Notes: generated by a model from the sequence alone, not told the origin. Counted from the first letter of the stretch, positions 1 through 9,988 are shown. The stretch is 64,000 bases of DNA from an uncultured Bacteroidales bacterium (GCA_902779535.1 CACZBX010000014.1:1-64000); one strand, 5' to 3'. Made by a program: numbers and translations.

Positions 1-1
1 T

Positions 2-1621
2 TCGAAACTTATTGATGACGGGACGGAATTGAAGTTCGTCTGGCAAGAGAATGATGCGATCGGTGTCGTTCCGTTGAGTGGTAGTCCGTTGCATTTCCCA
101 ATCAATGCAGAAAATGCAGGAAAGAATACGGCTTTGTTCGACGGTGGTGACTGGGCCTTGAAGGCCAATGGGAAGTATGCAGCCTTCTTCCCATACAATA
201 AAGAGATTGCAGAAAAAGATATTAGGACTATCCCCATTGACTATACGGGCCAGACGCAAGGCAACTGGATGAAGTACGACTTCATGGCTACAGGTGCCGT
301 TCAGCCCAAGGACGGAGCGGTTACGTTCACGATGAAACGCTTGTCAGCTATTTTGAAGATTCAGGTTAAATTTCCCTCTTCCAGTATTACACATTACCGA
401 TATGCCACATTAGTTGCTGAGGAACCTTTGTTTGGTGTGAAGGGAACGCTGGATCTTTCAGGAAGTGAACCTGTCTATACGCCGGAAGGGCTGACGAAGT
501 TCATCAATACAGATATAGGAATGGATCAAGCTGCATCCTCTACAGGACCGATTGTTTTTTCGTTGTACTTCATGATTCCACCGACCAATCTAACCGGGAA
601 GCAATTGAAGCTCCTTTTTAATTCCGATTCAGGAACTGCAAAAGAAGTTTTTATTACCGGAAAGAATTATGAGGCTGGGAAAGCCTATTCAATCAATGTA
701 GAGAATCTGTCTGATGCGTTTATCCGTAATCCCAATCTGATAAAAGCAGCCGGATTGGGTGATGGTTCACTACCTATAGATGCTTGGGCATATAAAGAAA
801 AGATTTTGCAAGTCACGAAAATAGATGTAACTGGTAAGAGTGAGAAAATAGATGTAACTGGTAAGAGTGACCCGACAGTATATGATGAGATCGGCTTCTT
901 CAGAAATCTGGAAGAATTGAGTTGCTCTGATAATGGGATGACTTACTTGGATGTATCAAACAATTCGAAATTGACCTATTTGAAATGCGGCTGGAACAGG
1001 TTAACCTCGTTGGATGTTTCCAATAATCCGGCATTGGAATATTTGTATTGCTTCAATAACCAATTGACTTCGTTGGATGTGTCCAATAATACGGCATTGA
1101 CCGATTTGGATTGCAGAAGGAATCAATTGGCTGCTTTGGATGTTTCAAATAATAAGAATTTGGAAAGAATATATTGTGATTATAACCCTTTGACGGCGTT
1201 TACTGTTAATACGGGTGCGGAAGGTCTTAACAAGCTTAAAACGCTTAGCTTTGATGGATGTTCGAACCTTGAAACGTTGTATTGCGGTAATCGGGATAAT
1301 AAAGGTAACTTGAAATCGTTGAGTTTATTGAATTGCACCAAGTTATCGGAATTGAATTGTGTGGGTAACCTTCTGATAGACTTGGGTGTCGCACAATGTA
1401 CTAATTTGACTAGTCTATATTGCAGTTCGAATATGATTTGTGGCTTGAATATCACTAAGAATAAAATGTTGTCTTTGGATAATCTCGTTTGTGGCCGTCA
1501 ATGGGCAAATGAAGCTAAGACGGAATCACGTACGTTGTACTTGTATTATACTTCAAGTAATACAGGCTCATTACCGCAAATATCGAATAATAACTCGAAC
1601 GTGATTTTGCAATTGCAATAA
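2..1621 (+). CDS. Fimbrillin-like / leucine-rich-repeat surface protein (5' end outside window)
   Basis: The reading frame is open from base 2, so the gene begins before the window; a TTG at 29 is not a credible start because the frame continues upstream with typical protein sequence. The first ~210 visible residues resemble the fimbrillin-like (Mfa-like) beta-sandwich, with a W..ND.IGV segment near the start. After a short linker, about residues 265-500 are leucine-rich repeats of roughly 21 residues built on LDVSNN..L..L.C..N.L. Such proteins are normally lipid-anchored at the cell surface; the signal peptide would lie outside the window. The linker holds a perfect in-frame 27-bp tandem duplication. 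A hairpin terminator follows the stop. Function is unknown; adhesion is an inference from both domain types. Confident on the architecture, not on the role. Confidence 0.75.
   Translation, partial: SKLIDDGTELKFVWQENDAIGVVPLSGSPLHFPINAENAGKNTALFDGGDWALKANGKYAAFFPYNKEIAEKDIRTIPIDYTGQTQGNWMKYDFMATGAVQPKDGAVTFTMKRLSAILKIQVKFPSSSITHYRYATLVAEEPLFGVKGTLDLSGSEPVYTPEGLTKFINTDIGMDQAASSTGPIVFSLYFMIPPTNLTGKQLKLLFNSDSGTAKEVFITGKNYEAGKAYSINVENLSDAFIRNPNLIKAAGLGDGSLPIDAWAYKEKILQVTKIDVTGKSEKIDVTGKSDPTVYDEIGFFRNLEELSCSDNGMTYLDVSNNSKLTYLKCGWNRLTSLDVSNNPALEYLYCFNNQLTSLDVSNNTALTDLDCRRNQLAALDVSNNKNLERIYCDYNPLTAFTVNTGAEGLNKLKTLSFDGCSNLETLYCGNRDNKGNLKSLSLLNCTKLSELNCVGNLLIDLGVAQCTNLTSLYCSSNMICGLNITKNKMLSLDNLVCGRQWANEAKTESRTLYLYYTSSNTGSLPQISNNNSNVILQLQ
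817..870 (+). repeat. Perfect in-frame 27-bp tandem duplication
   Basis: Bases 817-843 and 844-870 are identical. Each copy encodes nine residues containing KIDVTGKS, so the reading frame is kept. It sits at the junction between the fimbrillin-like and LRR parts. Perfect identity suggests a recent duplication by slippage. Confidence 0.9.
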
Positions 1622-1646
1622 AGTGTGCATTTGTTATAATGTAAAA

Positions 1647-1681
1647 ACAATCGTCTGCTTCCATTGGAGGCAGACGATTGT
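1647..1681. terminator. Bidirectional terminator between LRR gene and rdgB
   Basis: A 12-bp perfect stem, ACAATCGTCTGC paired with GCAGACGATTGT, extends inward by four more pairs (one G-T wobble) to a three-base loop. It lies between convergent genes. A-rich sequence on the left and T/A-rich sequence on the right make it plausible in both directions. Confidence 0.8.
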
Positions 1682-1696
1682 CAATATATTATTTGT

Positions 1697-2275
1697 TTAT
1701 TTCGTCAGGTAATCACATAACTTTTCAACGGCTCGTGCACGATGGCTGATCTGATTCTTAATGTCTTCGCCTAACTCTGCGAAAGTCTGGTCGTAACCAT
1801 CAGGAACAAAGACAGGGTCGTAACCGAAGCCAGCCTCTCCCCTCTTCTCTTCGATGATTTTGCCCTTGACCAATCCTTCGAAAAGATGCTCCTCTCCGCC
1901 TTCTATCAGGCAGATGGCGGTTCGGAACTGAGCTTCACGGTTTGTTATTCCTTTCAGATTCTCCAATAGTTTCTTCATATTAGCCTGAGAGTCGTGTCCC
2001 TCGCCTGCATAGCGTGCGGAATAGATGCCAGGCGCACCGTTCAACGCTTTGACCTCCAGTCCGGTATCATCGGCAAAGCAGTCTAAATGATAGTGGTTGT
2101 AGATATATTCAGCCTTCATCTTCGCATTGCCTTCCAAGGTGTTGGCCGTTTCAGGGATATCAACATGGCAGTTGATGTCGTTCAGACTGAGAATATCGAT
2201 CTGTTCACCGAGGATCGCCTTTATCTCAGTCAGCTTATGAAGGTTGTTGGTGGCAAAAACCAGTTTCTTTTTCAT
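1697..2275 (-). CDS. rdgB: XTP/dITP diphosphatase (RdgB/HAM1 family)
   Basis: The 192-residue protein has the full length of the RdgB/HAM1 family, which hydrolyses non-canonical purine triphosphates (XTP, dITP) to monophosphates and so keeps them out of DNA. The N-terminal FATNNLHKL matches the family T-x-N-x-x-K substrate motif. The segment FADDTGLEV carries the conserved acidic metal ligands, and FGYDPVF and SHRARA are the usual C-terminal motifs. Its ATG overlaps the TGA of the upstream YitT gene (ATGA), so the two are probably translationally coupled and transcribed with leuS. All family motifs are present. Confidence 0.95.
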   Translation of the reverse strand: MKKKLVFATNNLHKLTEIKAILGEQIDILSLNDINCHVDIPETANTLEGNAKMKAEYIYNHYHLDCFADDTGLEVKALNGAPGIYSARYAGEGHDSQANMKKLLENLKGITNREAQFRTAICLIEGGEEHLFEGLVKGKIIEEKRGEAGFGYDPVFVPDGYDQTFAELGEDIKNQISHRARAVEKLCDYLTK

Positions 2276-3168
2276 TTTACTTTCAGTTTATCAAATCCTT
2301 CTCCATAGACACCTACCACGTTGCTTTGTGAAATGAATGCGTGCGGGTCGATATCTTTAACCAGTCGGAAAATCTCCAGGGATTGTGATTTCTTCGCCAT
2401 GACGACTACCACCTTGATGTTCTCTTTGCTGTACCATCCGATACCGTCGAGCAGTGTCACGCCACGATGAATGCGGGTATTGATTCCTTCGGCAATCTCA
2501 TCGTGTTTCTTCGAGAAGATCATGAACTGGACGGATTGACGGGCCGAGTTGATGACATAGTCGATGACAAGGCTCATGATAAACAGGATGCAAAAGCCGA
2601 AGAGTACGCGCTTCCAGTCGTGGAAAACGAAGTAACAAGATGAGATGATGACGATATCGCAATACATCATCATTCTTCCAAGTGACACATCCTTGTATTT
2701 ATTGATGGACCATGCAATGATATCTGTTCCTCCCGTACTTCCGCCACAGCTGAAAACTAAGCCGATTCCGAATCCCAGCATGCCGGCTCCAATCACCGTT
2801 GCCATAAACTCCTGACCCGGACCAAGCAACATCGGGAGTTCTCCATTTGCATCCTTGAGGATAAATTGGAAGAACCAGAGCAAGAAAGTCACCACAAAGA
2901 CGGCATAGATGGTCTTCATCAAGAATTTCAAGCCTAAAATCTTCAGTGCAACTACTAGGAACAAGACGTTGACTACGAAGTAAACGTTCTGAATCTCAAG
3001 ACCTGTTGAATAGTAGATAATCGTAGCGATACCAGTCACACCACCTGTCGTCAGTTTATATGGCAACAAAAAGACGGTGAAGGCAAGAGCATAAAGGATA
3101 AGTCCGAACGTAATCGTCAGATAATCCTTGATGTTCCGTTTCATTTTGATGTCCATGTTTGTGCTCAT
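2272..3168 (-). CDS. YitT family membrane protein (DUF161 + DUF2179)
   Basis: The protein has about five or six hydrophobic segments in residues 15-200, with the glycine-rich stretch [15 protein letters not shown] typical of the YitT/DUF161 family. A soluble C-terminal DUF2179 domain follows ([18 protein letters not shown] to VVGVYGEGF). Members are conserved integral membrane proteins without an established biochemical function. I place the start at the ATG at 3168 (MSTNMDIK, 298 aa), 28 bases after leuS ends. An in-frame ATG at 3207 would add 13 non-family residues and overlap leuS; MKRN further in is another option. It is sandwiched between leuS and rdgB in one apparent transcription unit. 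Confidence 0.85.
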   Translation of the reverse strand: MSTNMDIKMKRNIKDYLTITFGLILYALAFTVFLLPYKLTTGGVTGIATIIYYSTGLEIQNVYFVVNVLFLVVALKILGLKFLMKTIYAVFVVTFLLWFFQFILKDANGELPMLLGPGQEFMATVIGAGMLGFGIGLVFSCGGSTGGTDIIAWSINKYKDVSLGRMMMYCDIVIISSCYFVFHDWKRVLFGFCILFIMSLVIDYVINSARQSVQFMIFSKKHDEIAEGINTRIHRGVTLLDGIGWYSKENIKVVVVMAKKSQSLEIFRLVKDIDPHAFISQSNVVGVYGEGFDKLKVK

Positions 3169-3196
3169 TAGTATTAGATTTAAGTTTTTCGATTTA

Positions 3197-6031
3197 TTAC
3201 AGAACAACGTTTACAATCTTCTTCGGAACGACGATGATCTTCTTCGGAGTCTTGCTGTCGATCCACTTTTGCGATTGTTCTTCTGCCAAGACAGCCTTCT
3301 CGATGGCTTCGCGCTCGGCATCTGCAGGGAAGTCCATCGTAAACCGAGCCTTACCGTTGAATGAGATGGTGTACTTCACGGTATCTTCTTTCAGGTAAGC
3401 TTCGTTATAGGCTGGCCATTGTGCATCACAAACGCTGGTGGTATGGCCAAGGATCTCCCACAGCTCTTCGCTGATATGAGGAGCGAACGGAGCCAGCAAG
3501 ACAACCAAGTCGCAGAACACTTCCTTATTACGGCATTTCAGTTGTGCCAGTTCATTGACGCAAATCATAAATGCACTGATGGAAGTGTTGTATGAGAAGT
3601 TCTCAATGTCGTTGGTAACTTTCTTGATCAGTTTATGGATGCTCTTCAGTTCTTCCTTTGTCGGTTCGCCCTCAACAGGCAGGAACTGTCCGTCATGACT
3701 ATAGAAGAGGTTCCAAAGTTTCTTTAAGAAGCGGTGTACCCCGTCGATACCGTTGGTGTCCCACGGCTTGCTCTGTTCAACCGGTCCGAGGAACATCTCG
3801 TACATACGCAAGGTATCGGCACCGTAGCGTTCAACAATCATATCCGGATTCACCACGTTGAACATCGACTTACTCATCTTTTCGATAGCCCAGCCACAGA
3901 TATATTTGCCTCCTTCCAGGACAAACTCTGCATTATTATATTCTGGACGCCAGTTCTTGAAAGCCTCAATGTCGAGTACATCATTGGATACGATGTTCAC
4001 ATCGACGTGAATCGGAGTCACATCATATTGATCCTTCAGACCGAAGGAAACGAACGTATTGGTATCTTTGATACGATATACGAAATTGCTTCGTCCTTGG
4101 ATCATACCCTGATTAATCAGTTTCTGGAACGGCTCTTCCTTGATGCTTACACCGATGTCGTGCAAGAACTTGTTCCAGAAGCGAGAATAGATCAGGTGTC
4201 CTGTGGCGTGTTCAGTACCACCGACATACAAATCGACGTTCTGCCAATAGTTATCTGCTTTCTCTGACACCAAAGCCTGATGGTTGTGCGGATCCATATA
4301 ACGCAGATAATATGCAGATGAACCGGCAAAGCCCGGCATCGTGTTCAGTTCCAATGGGAAGACATTGACATTGTCGATCTGTTGTTTGTCGACAACCTCT
4401 CCCTTTGTCACATCCCATGCCCACTTGGCAGCACGGCCCAACGGTGGCTCGCCTGTTTCAGTAGGTTCGTATTTATCAATCTCAGGTAATTCGAGCGGAA
4501 GCTTTGACTCGTCAATCATATAAGGCATTCCGTCCTTATAATATACTGGGAACGGTTCACCCCAATAACGCTGACGACTGAAGATGGCGTCGCGAAGACG
4601 GTAGTTCACCTTTACTCTACCCAGGTGATGCCCTTCAACATATTGTTTGGTGGCCGCAATGGCCTCCTTAATCGTCAGTCCATTCAAGTTCAAGTCGCAG
4701 TAAGGCTTCACTCCTTCCCTTGGAGAGTTGGTGACGATCCCTTCCTTGGCATCGAAACTTTCCTCGCTGACATCACAACCTTCGATCAACGGTACGATAG
4801 GCAAGTTAAAATGCTTTGCAAACGCATAGTCGCGGCTGTCGTGTGCAGGAACAGCCATGATAGCTCCCGTTCCGTAGCCCGACAGAACATAATCGCTGAT
4901 CCAGATAGGAACGGCTTCACCGGTAAATGGGTTGATGGCGTACGAGCCACTGAAGACGCCGGTCACCTTACGGTCGGCAATACGTTCCCGTTCGGTACGT
5001 TTCTTAGTACGGTCGAGGTAAGCATCGACCTCTGCTTTTTGTTCAGCTGTCGTCACTTGAGGAACCAACTCGCTTTCGGGTGCGAGTACCATGAAAGTAA
5101 CGCCGTACATCGTGTCGGCACGTGTCGTAAAGATGGTAAATTCCAAGTCGCTGTCTTTCACCTTGAATTGTACTTCTGTTCCTTCCGAACGACCGATCCA
5201 GTTGCGTTGAGTCTCTTTCAGGGAATCTGTCCAGTCAATATGGTCTAGGCCATCCAATAAACGTTGTGCGTATGCGGATACGCGCAAGCACCATTGACGC
5301 ATTTTCTTCTGTACTACCGGATAACCGCCACGTACTGATACGCCATCAACGACCTCATCGTTGGCCAATACGGTACCGAGTTTCGGACACCAGTTCACCA
5401 TTGTCTCACCCAGGTAGGCGATACGGTAGTTCATCAGGATCTGTTGTTTCTCAGTCTCGCTCTTAGCATTCCATTCTTCAGCAGTGAATTGCAGTTCTTC
5501 CGAGCAGGCAACGTCGAGTCCTTTGGTACCTTCTTTCTCGAAATGCTGAATCAGCACCTCTATGGGCTGTGCCGACTGGCATTTGTTGCAATAGAAATGA
5601 TTGAACATTTTCTGGAAGGCCCATTGTGTCCAATGATAATATTCCGGATTGCAAGTACGAACTTCCCGCTCCCAATCGAAACAGAAGCCAATCTTATCTA
5701 GTTGTTCGCGGTAACGGTTGATATTGTTGACGGTCGTAATAGCAGGATGCTGACCGGTTTGGATGGCATATTGTTCGGCAGGAAGACCGTATGCGTCGTA
5801 TCCCATCGGGTTGAGTACGTTAAATCCTTGCAGACGCTTAAAGCGAGCGTAGATATCACTGGCGATATATCCCAGTGGATGTCCCACATGCAAACCCGCT
5901 CCAGAAGGATAAGGGAACATGTTCAAGACATAAAATTTCTTCTTTGACTCGTCTTCTACAACGCGATAGGTGTGGTTCTCGACCCATCTCTTTTGCCATT
6001 TCTTTTCGATTTCCCTGAAATTATATTCCAT
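3197..6031 (-). CDS. leuS: Leucyl-tRNA synthetase
   Basis: This class I synthetase charges tRNA-Leu in the cytoplasm. The 944-residue sequence begins with the catalytic Rossmann domain and the HIGH-type motif as HVGH (residues ~48-51, within [14 protein letters not shown]). A large CP1 editing domain follows (~residues 230-450, including [13 protein letters not shown], the threonine-rich editing site), and the KMSKS loop lies at ~715-720 ([10 protein letters not shown]). The C-terminal part is the anticodon-binding and LeuS-specific region. The start is fixed by [12 protein letters not shown], usual for the family. A TATCTTTG promoter box lies ~33 bases upstream. It leads a leuS-yitT-rdgB unit. 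Confidence 0.98.
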   Translation of the reverse strand: MEYNFREIEKKWQKRWVENHTYRVVEDESKKKFYVLNMFPYPSGAGLHVGHPLGYIASDIYARFKRLQGFNVLNPMGYDAYGLPAEQYAIQTGQHPAITTVNNINRYREQLDKIGFCFDWEREVRTCNPEYYHWTQWAFQKMFNHFYCNKCQSAQPIEVLIQHFEKEGTKGLDVACSEELQFTAEEWNAKSETEKQQILMNYRIAYLGETMVNWCPKLGTVLANDEVVDGVSVRGGYPVVQKKMRQWCLRVSAYAQRLLDGLDHIDWTDSLKETQRNWIGRSEGTEVQFKVKDSDLEFTIFTTRADTMYGVTFMVLAPESELVPQVTTAEQKAEVDAYLDRTKKRTERERIADRKVTGVFSGSYAINPFTGEAVPIWISDYVLSGYGTGAIMAVPAHDSRDYAFAKHFNLPIVPLIEGCDVSEESFDAKEGIVTNSPREGVKPYCDLNLNGLTIKEAIAATKQYVEGHHLGRVKVNYRLRDAIFSRQRYWGEPFPVYYKDGMPYMIDESKLPLELPEIDKYEPTETGEPPLGRAAKWAWDVTKGEVVDKQQIDNVNVFPLELNTMPGFAGSSAYYLRYMDPHNHQALVSEKADNYWQNVDLYVGGTEHATGHLIYSRFWNKFLHDIGVSIKEEPFQKLINQGMIQGRSNFVYRIKDTNTFVSFGLKDQYDVTPIHVDVNIVSNDVLDIEAFKNWRPEYNNAEFVLEGGKYICGWAIEKMSKSMFNVVNPDMIVERYGADTLRMYEMFLGPVEQSKPWDTNGIDGVHRFLKKLWNLFYSHDGQFLPVEGEPTKEELKSIHKLIKKVTNDIENFSYNTSISAFMICVNELAQLKCRNKEVFCDLVVLLAPFAPHISEELWEILGHTTSVCDAQWPAYNEAYLKEDTVKYTISFNGKARFTMDFPADAEREAIEKAVLAEEQSQKWIDSKTPKKIIVVPKKIVNVVL

Positions 6032-6063
6032 GTTTCTATATTTAAGTCATTTTCTAACGGCCG

Positions 6064-6071
6064 CAAAGATA
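6064..6071 (-). promoter_or_regulatory. Promoter -7 box for leuS operon
   Basis: On the minus strand the sequence reads TATCTTTG, matching the Bacteroidetes -7 consensus TAnnTTTG, ~33 bases upstream of the leuS ATG. Confidence 0.65.
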
Positions 6072-6145
6072 ATGAAAATCAGTCTAATATAATTGGAAAT
6101 TGACAGAATAATCTTGTTTGGTTTGCAGAAATAGAGCCTTTTCGT

Positions 6146-6153
6146 TATTTTTG
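6146..6153 (+). promoter_or_regulatory. Promoter -7 box for ABM-domain gene
   Basis: TATTTTTG fits TAnnTTTG and lies 33 bases before the ATG at 6187. It is divergent from the leuS promoter. Confidence 0.5.
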
Positions 6154-6186
6154 TTGTACAGAAAACGTTTTTAAAAGATAGTTATT

Positions 6187-6468
6187 ATGGAGAAAAAGAC
6201 CATTGTTGCCCGAGTTGAGGTATTACCAGGCAAAGAAGAAGCTTTCAAAAAAGTAGCACAGGGAGTGATTGAAGGTACACGCAAAGAAGCAGGTAACCTG
6301 AGTTATAATCTTTATCAGAACACATCTGTTCCCACGATGTTCCTATTCTACGAGGAATACAAGGACGAGGCTGCCATGGATACCCACGCCTCATCAGTCT
6401 ATTTCAAGACTTTTGCTGCCGGTATCAAGGACTTACTGGCAAAGGACATGGTAATTGAAACATATTAA
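6187..6468 (+). CDS. Antibiotic biosynthesis monooxygenase (ABM)-domain protein, YgiN-like
   Basis: A 93-residue single-domain protein of the dimeric alpha/beta ABM family. It shows the family outline: an N-terminal strand (TIVARVEVLPGKEEAF), a helix, then GNLSYNLYQN, FLFYEEYKDEAAMDTH and a final HA-x-x-Y-F-K helix. Relatives include quinol monooxygenase YgiN and heme-degrading enzymes, but the family is functionally diverse and the substrate cannot be read from sequence. It has its own promoter, stands alone, and is followed by the long gap with the 22-bp palindrome array. Confident of the family, not the activity. Confidence 0.85.
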   Translation: MEKKTIVARVEVLPGKEEAFKKVAQGVIEGTRKEAGNLSYNLYQNTSVPTMFLFYEEYKDEAAMDTHASSVYFKTFAAGIKDLLAKDMVIETY

Positions 6469-6520
6469 GTCTTGTTTGGTTATTACTTCTGAGGAATAGA
6501 CATATATCCAAGGAGTAATT

Positions 6521-6612
6521 AGGTTTTTCACCCATGTGAAAAAGGTTTGTCACACTAGTGATAAAGGCTTGTCACATGGGTGAAAAACTTTTATCACCTT
6601 GGTGATAAACCT
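6521..6612. repeat. Array of four 22-bp phased palindromic units
   Basis: Four contiguous 22-base units start at 6521, 6543, 6565 and 6587, with a residual ACCT after the last. Three begin AGG and each contains its own inverted repeat of form TTnTCAC-N4-GTGAnAA; the central four bases differ (CCAT, ACTA, ATGG, CTTG). Outer units also pair with inner ones (TTTTTCACCCATGTGA against TCACATGGGTGAAAAA). The 22-base period is close to two helical turns, so all dyads face one side of the DNA. There is no ORF here. Either a multi-site operator or a small intergenic repeat family. Confidence 0.85.
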
Positions 6613-6859
6613 AAAATACAAAGTATAAGGCATAAGGCAAGAAGGAGAATACTATATGCGGGAGGGAGTCTCATTGTAATTGGTCTCCTATTCTTTCGAA
6701 AAATTGAGAAATTTAATAATCCTTATAAAATATAAGACTTCTATTCCTTGATGGGTACTCGAAATTATGTTATATAACATAAAATTGATATAGATCAAGA
6801 AAACGGTGGCTTTTGAAAGAAAACAGATCAAGGTTGATTGTTGAATGAAAAAATCGCCT

Positions 6860-6867
6860 TACCTTTG
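6860..6867 (+). promoter_or_regulatory. Promoter -7 box for the 34-aa protein transcript
   Basis: TACCTTTG, a perfect match to TAnnTTTG, with a TTG at 6838-6840 nineteen bases upstream that can serve as the -33 element. The implied start near 6873 gives a ~150-base leader before the small gene at 7026. Confidence 0.65.
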
Positions 6868-6941
6868 TATCGTAAAAAGAAGAAAACGCGATTTAAGATA
6901 TATACAATTGTTTTTTTCATGGTGATATTATATTAGGTATG

Positions 6942-6976
6942 AACAGCATGTGTGTCGTGAGACACGCGTGTCTGTT
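6942..6976 (+). promoter_or_regulatory. Strong leader hairpin overlapping a 15-codon upstream ORF
   Basis: Bases 6942-6956 pair with 6961-6976 around a GTGA loop, giving about 15 pairs with one bulged base and a few G-T wobbles. The right half also contains the perfect palindrome AGACACGCGTGTCT (6960-6973), which could form a competing fold or a protein site. A 15-codon ORF (6939-6986, MNSMCVVRHACLFEN) runs through the whole hairpin, so its translation would unwind the stem. It lies ~50 bases before the small-protein start, the arrangement of a translated regulatory leader. The regulatory role is inferred. Confidence 0.5.
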
Positions 6977-7025
6977 TGAAAATTAAAATTTCAATAGGTA
7001 TTAGTTAATATGAAAGGGTAAAATT

Positions 7026-7130
7026 ATGAAAAAGATTGAAAATGTTTTTAAGAAAATGACAAGTGTAGACCCGATGATTTGGGGATACGTCATGTTAGGT
7101 GAGAAACTGGTTGCAAAAGACCAGCATTAA
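7026..7130 (+). CDS. Small protein, 34 residues, function unknown
   Basis: An ATG at 7026 opens a 34-codon frame ending TAA at 7130 (begins MKKIENVFKKMTSVDP, ends GEKLVAKDQH). It is basic at the N terminus with a short hydrophobic middle (PMIWGYVML). Support comes from context: a perfect TACCTTTG promoter box upstream, an AAGGG stretch ~10 bases before the ATG, and a strong intrinsic terminator 35 bases after the stop, forming a monocistronic unit with a structured leader. I do not recognise the family. The transcript could instead act as RNA. Confidence 0.55.
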   Translation: MKKIENVFKKMTSVDPMIWGYVMLGEKLVAKDQH

Positions 7131-7164
7131 TTTGAGTTTTAACACAGCATTTGCTGAATTTGAT

Positions 7165-7190
7165 AAAGCGGCCTTCCAGCCGCTTTTTTT
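7165..7190 (+). terminator. Intrinsic terminator of the small-protein transcript
   Basis: AAAGCGGC pairs perfectly with GCCGCTTT around CTTCCA and is followed by a run of T. It ends the unit that starts near 6873. Confidence 0.85.
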
Positions 7191-7264
7191 GTTCCCCTCC
7201 CCTATGTTTGCAGATTTTCCGATTCTTTTTCATTTTCAAAAACCTATTTTCGGTTTGAATTGCG

Positions 7265-7272
7265 TATCTTTG
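7265..7272 (+). promoter_or_regulatory. Promoter -7 box for mutS
   Basis: TATCTTTG fits TAnnTTTG, 26 bases upstream of the ATG at 7299. It also argues against the longer in-frame TTG start at 7260, which would precede the box. Confidence 0.6.
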
Positions 7273-7298
7273 TCTTCATTAAAACAAAACGGAAGGTA

Positions 7299-9917
7299 AT
7301 GGCAAAAGATGTAGTTCTGACTCCGATGATGAAACAATTCTTTGACCTCAAGGCAAAACATCCTGAGGCCGTCTTGTTGTTTCGTTGTGGCGACTTCTAT
7401 GAGACTTATTCGGATGATGCGGTGGTAGCATCCGAGATTCTTGGCATTACCTTGACAAAACGTGCCAACGGACAGGCCAAATCGGTTGAGATGGCTGGGT
7501 TTCCCCATCATGCACTCGACACTTACCTGCCCAAATTGATTCGTGCCGGCAAGCGCGTGGCCATCTGTGACCAGCTGGAAGACCCTAAACTGGCGAAGAA
7601 ACTGGTGAAACGCGGTATCACCGAGTTGGTGACGCCTGGTGTAACAATCAGTGACACGATTCTTTCATACAAGGAGAATAACTTCCTGGCAGCCGTACAT
7701 TTCGGAAAGAGTGCTTGTGGCGTTGCGTTCTTGGATATTTCGACAGGAGAGTTCCTGACGGCGGAAGGCACGTTCGACTATGTCGACAAACTCTTGGGTA
7801 ACTTTAATCCGAAAGAAGTGTTGTACGAGCGTGGAAAACGTGCTGTTTTTGAAGCAAACTTCGGTACTCGCTATTGCGTGTACGAGATGGATGACTGGGT
7901 GTTCACCGAGACCACAGCATATGATAAGTTGCTGAAGCATTTCGAGACCAAGAACCTGAAAGGTTTCGGCGTCGAACATCTGCAAAATGGAATCATTGCA
8001 TCGGGGGCCATCCTTCAATATCTGGATATTACTCAGCATTATCAGATTGCCCATATCACTTCGTTGTCACGAATCGAGGAAGATCGATATGTCCGAATGG
8101 ATAAATTCACGGTTCGTTCTTTGGAACTTTTGGACAGTATGACCGAGGACGGAATCAGTCTGCTGAATGTCATCGACAAAACCATCAGTCCGATGGGTGG
8201 GCGTCTCCTGCGCCGATGGCTGATTTTCCCTTTACGGGATGAGAAGCCTATCAACGAACGGTTGGATGTGGTTGAGTATTTCTTCCGGCACCCCGAATAT
8301 AAAGAGCTTATAGAGGAGCAATTGCATGAGATTGGCGACTTGGAGCGTATCATCTCGAAAGCTGCAGTAGGAAGAATCTCCCCACGCGAAGTGGTGCAGT
8401 TGAAGATTGCACTTCAGGCCATTGAGCCAATCAAGAACGCGTGCCTGAATGCGGATAACGAAAGTCTGCGCAGGATAGGAGAGAACCTCAATCCGTGTGC
8501 CTCCATTCGTGATAAGATAGCGAAGGAGATAGTCAATAACCCTCCTATTGCCTTGAACAAGGGCGTTGTCATTGCTAATGGTGTGAACGAGGAGTTGGAT
8601 GAACTTCGCAGGATATCTACATCTGGGAAGGATTATCTGCTTCAGATGCAGCAGCAGGAGAGTGAGCGGACGAACATTCCAAGTCTGAAAATCGGATATA
8701 ACAATGTCTTTGGATACTATATCGAGGTACGAAATACGCATAAGGACAAAGTACCGCCAGAATGGGTTCGAAAGCAGACGCTGGCAAATGCAGAACGATA
8801 TATCACGCAAGAGCTGAAGGAATATGAGGAGAAGATTTTGGGTGCGGAGGAGCGCATTCAGTCGTTAGAATTTAAGATCTTCAATGATTTGGTTCTGGCT
8901 TTGGCTGAATACATCCCTTCCATTCAGGTTAATGCTACGCAAATCGCGCGTCTAGACTGTTTGTTGGCCTTTGCCAATGTGGCGGAAGAGAACCGTTATA
9001 TCCGTCCGGTTATTGACTCATCGGATGTCTTGGATATCAAACAGGGGCGTCATCCTGTAATCGAAAAGCAATTGCCGGTAGGCGAGAAGTATGTCGCAAA
9101 CGATGTCTATCTGGATACCGACACTCAACAGATTATGATTATCACAGGACCGAATATGGCCGGTAAGTCGGCTCTTTTGCGGCAAACAGCCTTGATCACC
9201 ATTATGGCCCAGATCGGATGTTTCGTTCCGGCAGAGAGTGCTCGGATTGGTTTGGTTGATAAGGTGTTCACGCGTGTAGGAGCCAGTGATAATATCTCAA
9301 TGGGAGAGTCGACATTTATGGTCGAGATGAGTGAGGCGGCAAACATCTTAAACAATATTTCTCCTAAAAGCCTTGTGTTGTTCGACGAGTTGGGTCGGGG
9401 AACATCTACATACGATGGAATATCTATTGCCTGGGCTATCATCGAACATATCCATGAGAACCCGAAAGCGAGAGCAAGGACCTTGTTTGCCACACATTAT
9501 CATGAACTGAACGAGATGGAGAAGTCGTTCCAGCGTATAAAAAACTACAACGTTGCAGTGAAGGAAGTCAACCAGAAGGTCATTTTCATCCGTAAGTTGG
9601 AGCGGGGCGGGAGTGAGCATTCTTTTGGTATTCATGTGGCGAAACTCGCAGGCATGCCAAAGAGTATCGTGGAGCGTTCGAACGAGATCCTGCATCAGCT
9701 AGAAAGTGCCAGCAGCCGGGAAGGAATAGGAGAGAAGTCGGTTCCCCAGGCGAAAGTCGAGAAGGAAGACGGTATGCAGCTTAGTTTCTTCCAATTGGAC
9801 GACCCTGTACTGTGTCAGATCAGGGACGAAATCTTGAATCTGGACGTCAACAACCTTACTCCTCTGGAAGCCTTGAATAAGCTGAATGACATTAAACGGA
9901 TCGTGAGTGGAAAATAA
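7299..9917 (+). CDS. mutS: DNA mismatch repair protein MutS
   Basis: MutS binds mismatches as a dimer and recruits MutL after ATP binding. The 872-residue protein shows the mismatch-reading motif GDFYETY (residues ~30-36, with the F-x-E pair), connector, lever and clamp domains, and the ABC-type ATPase: Walker A GPNMAGKS (~617-624), the [12 protein letters not shown] loop, Walker [17 protein letters not shown] and ATHYHEL. Near the C terminus QLSFF (~827-831) matches the beta-clamp binding motif known in MutS. The start MAKDVVLTP is typical and placed just after the promoter box. It is monocistronic, with a shared terminator against ychF. Confidence 0.98.
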   Translation: MAKDVVLTPMMKQFFDLKAKHPEAVLLFRCGDFYETYSDDAVVASEILGITLTKRANGQAKSVEMAGFPHHALDTYLPKLIRAGKRVAICDQLEDPKLAKKLVKRGITELVTPGVTISDTILSYKENNFLAAVHFGKSACGVAFLDISTGEFLTAEGTFDYVDKLLGNFNPKEVLYERGKRAVFEANFGTRYCVYEMDDWVFTETTAYDKLLKHFETKNLKGFGVEHLQNGIIASGAILQYLDITQHYQIAHITSLSRIEEDRYVRMDKFTVRSLELLDSMTEDGISLLNVIDKTISPMGGRLLRRWLIFPLRDEKPINERLDVVEYFFRHPEYKELIEEQLHEIGDLERIISKAAVGRISPREVVQLKIALQAIEPIKNACLNADNESLRRIGENLNPCASIRDKIAKEIVNNPPIALNKGVVIANGVNEELDELRRISTSGKDYLLQMQQQESERTNIPSLKIGYNNVFGYYIEVRNTHKDKVPPEWVRKQTLANAERYITQELKEYEEKILGAEERIQSLEFKIFNDLVLALAEYIPSIQVNATQIARLDCLLAFANVAEENRYIRPVIDSSDVLDIKQGRHPVIEKQLPVGEKYVANDVYLDTDTQQIMIITGPNMAGKSALLRQTALITIMAQIGCFVPAESARIGLVDKVFTRVGASDNISMGESTFMVEMSEAANILNNISPKSLVLFDELGRGTSTYDGISIAWAIIEHIHENPKARARTLFATHYHELNEMEKSFQRIKNYNVAVKEVNQKVIFIRKLERGGSEHSFGIHVAKLAGMPKSIVERSNEILHQLESASSREGIGEKSVPQAKVEKEDGMQLSFFQLDDPVLCQIRDEILNLDVNNLTPLEALNKLNDIKRIVSGK

Positions 9918-9935
9918 TACACGTTTCAATAATGA

Positions 9936-9975
9936 AAAAAGCGTGGTGAAACATTTCGTTTTACCACGCTTTTTG
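9936..9975. terminator. Bidirectional terminator between mutS and ychF
   Basis: AAAAAAGCGTGGTGAAAC pairs with GTTTTACCACGCTTTTT through one G-T wobble, giving a long stem with A-run and T-run flanks. It serves both convergent genes. Confidence 0.85.
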
Positions 9976-9988
9976 TTGGATAGATGGC

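Noticed and set aside
6521..6612. CRISPR array
   Set aside because: The units are contiguous 22-mers with no unique spacers, and there are no cas genes nearby.
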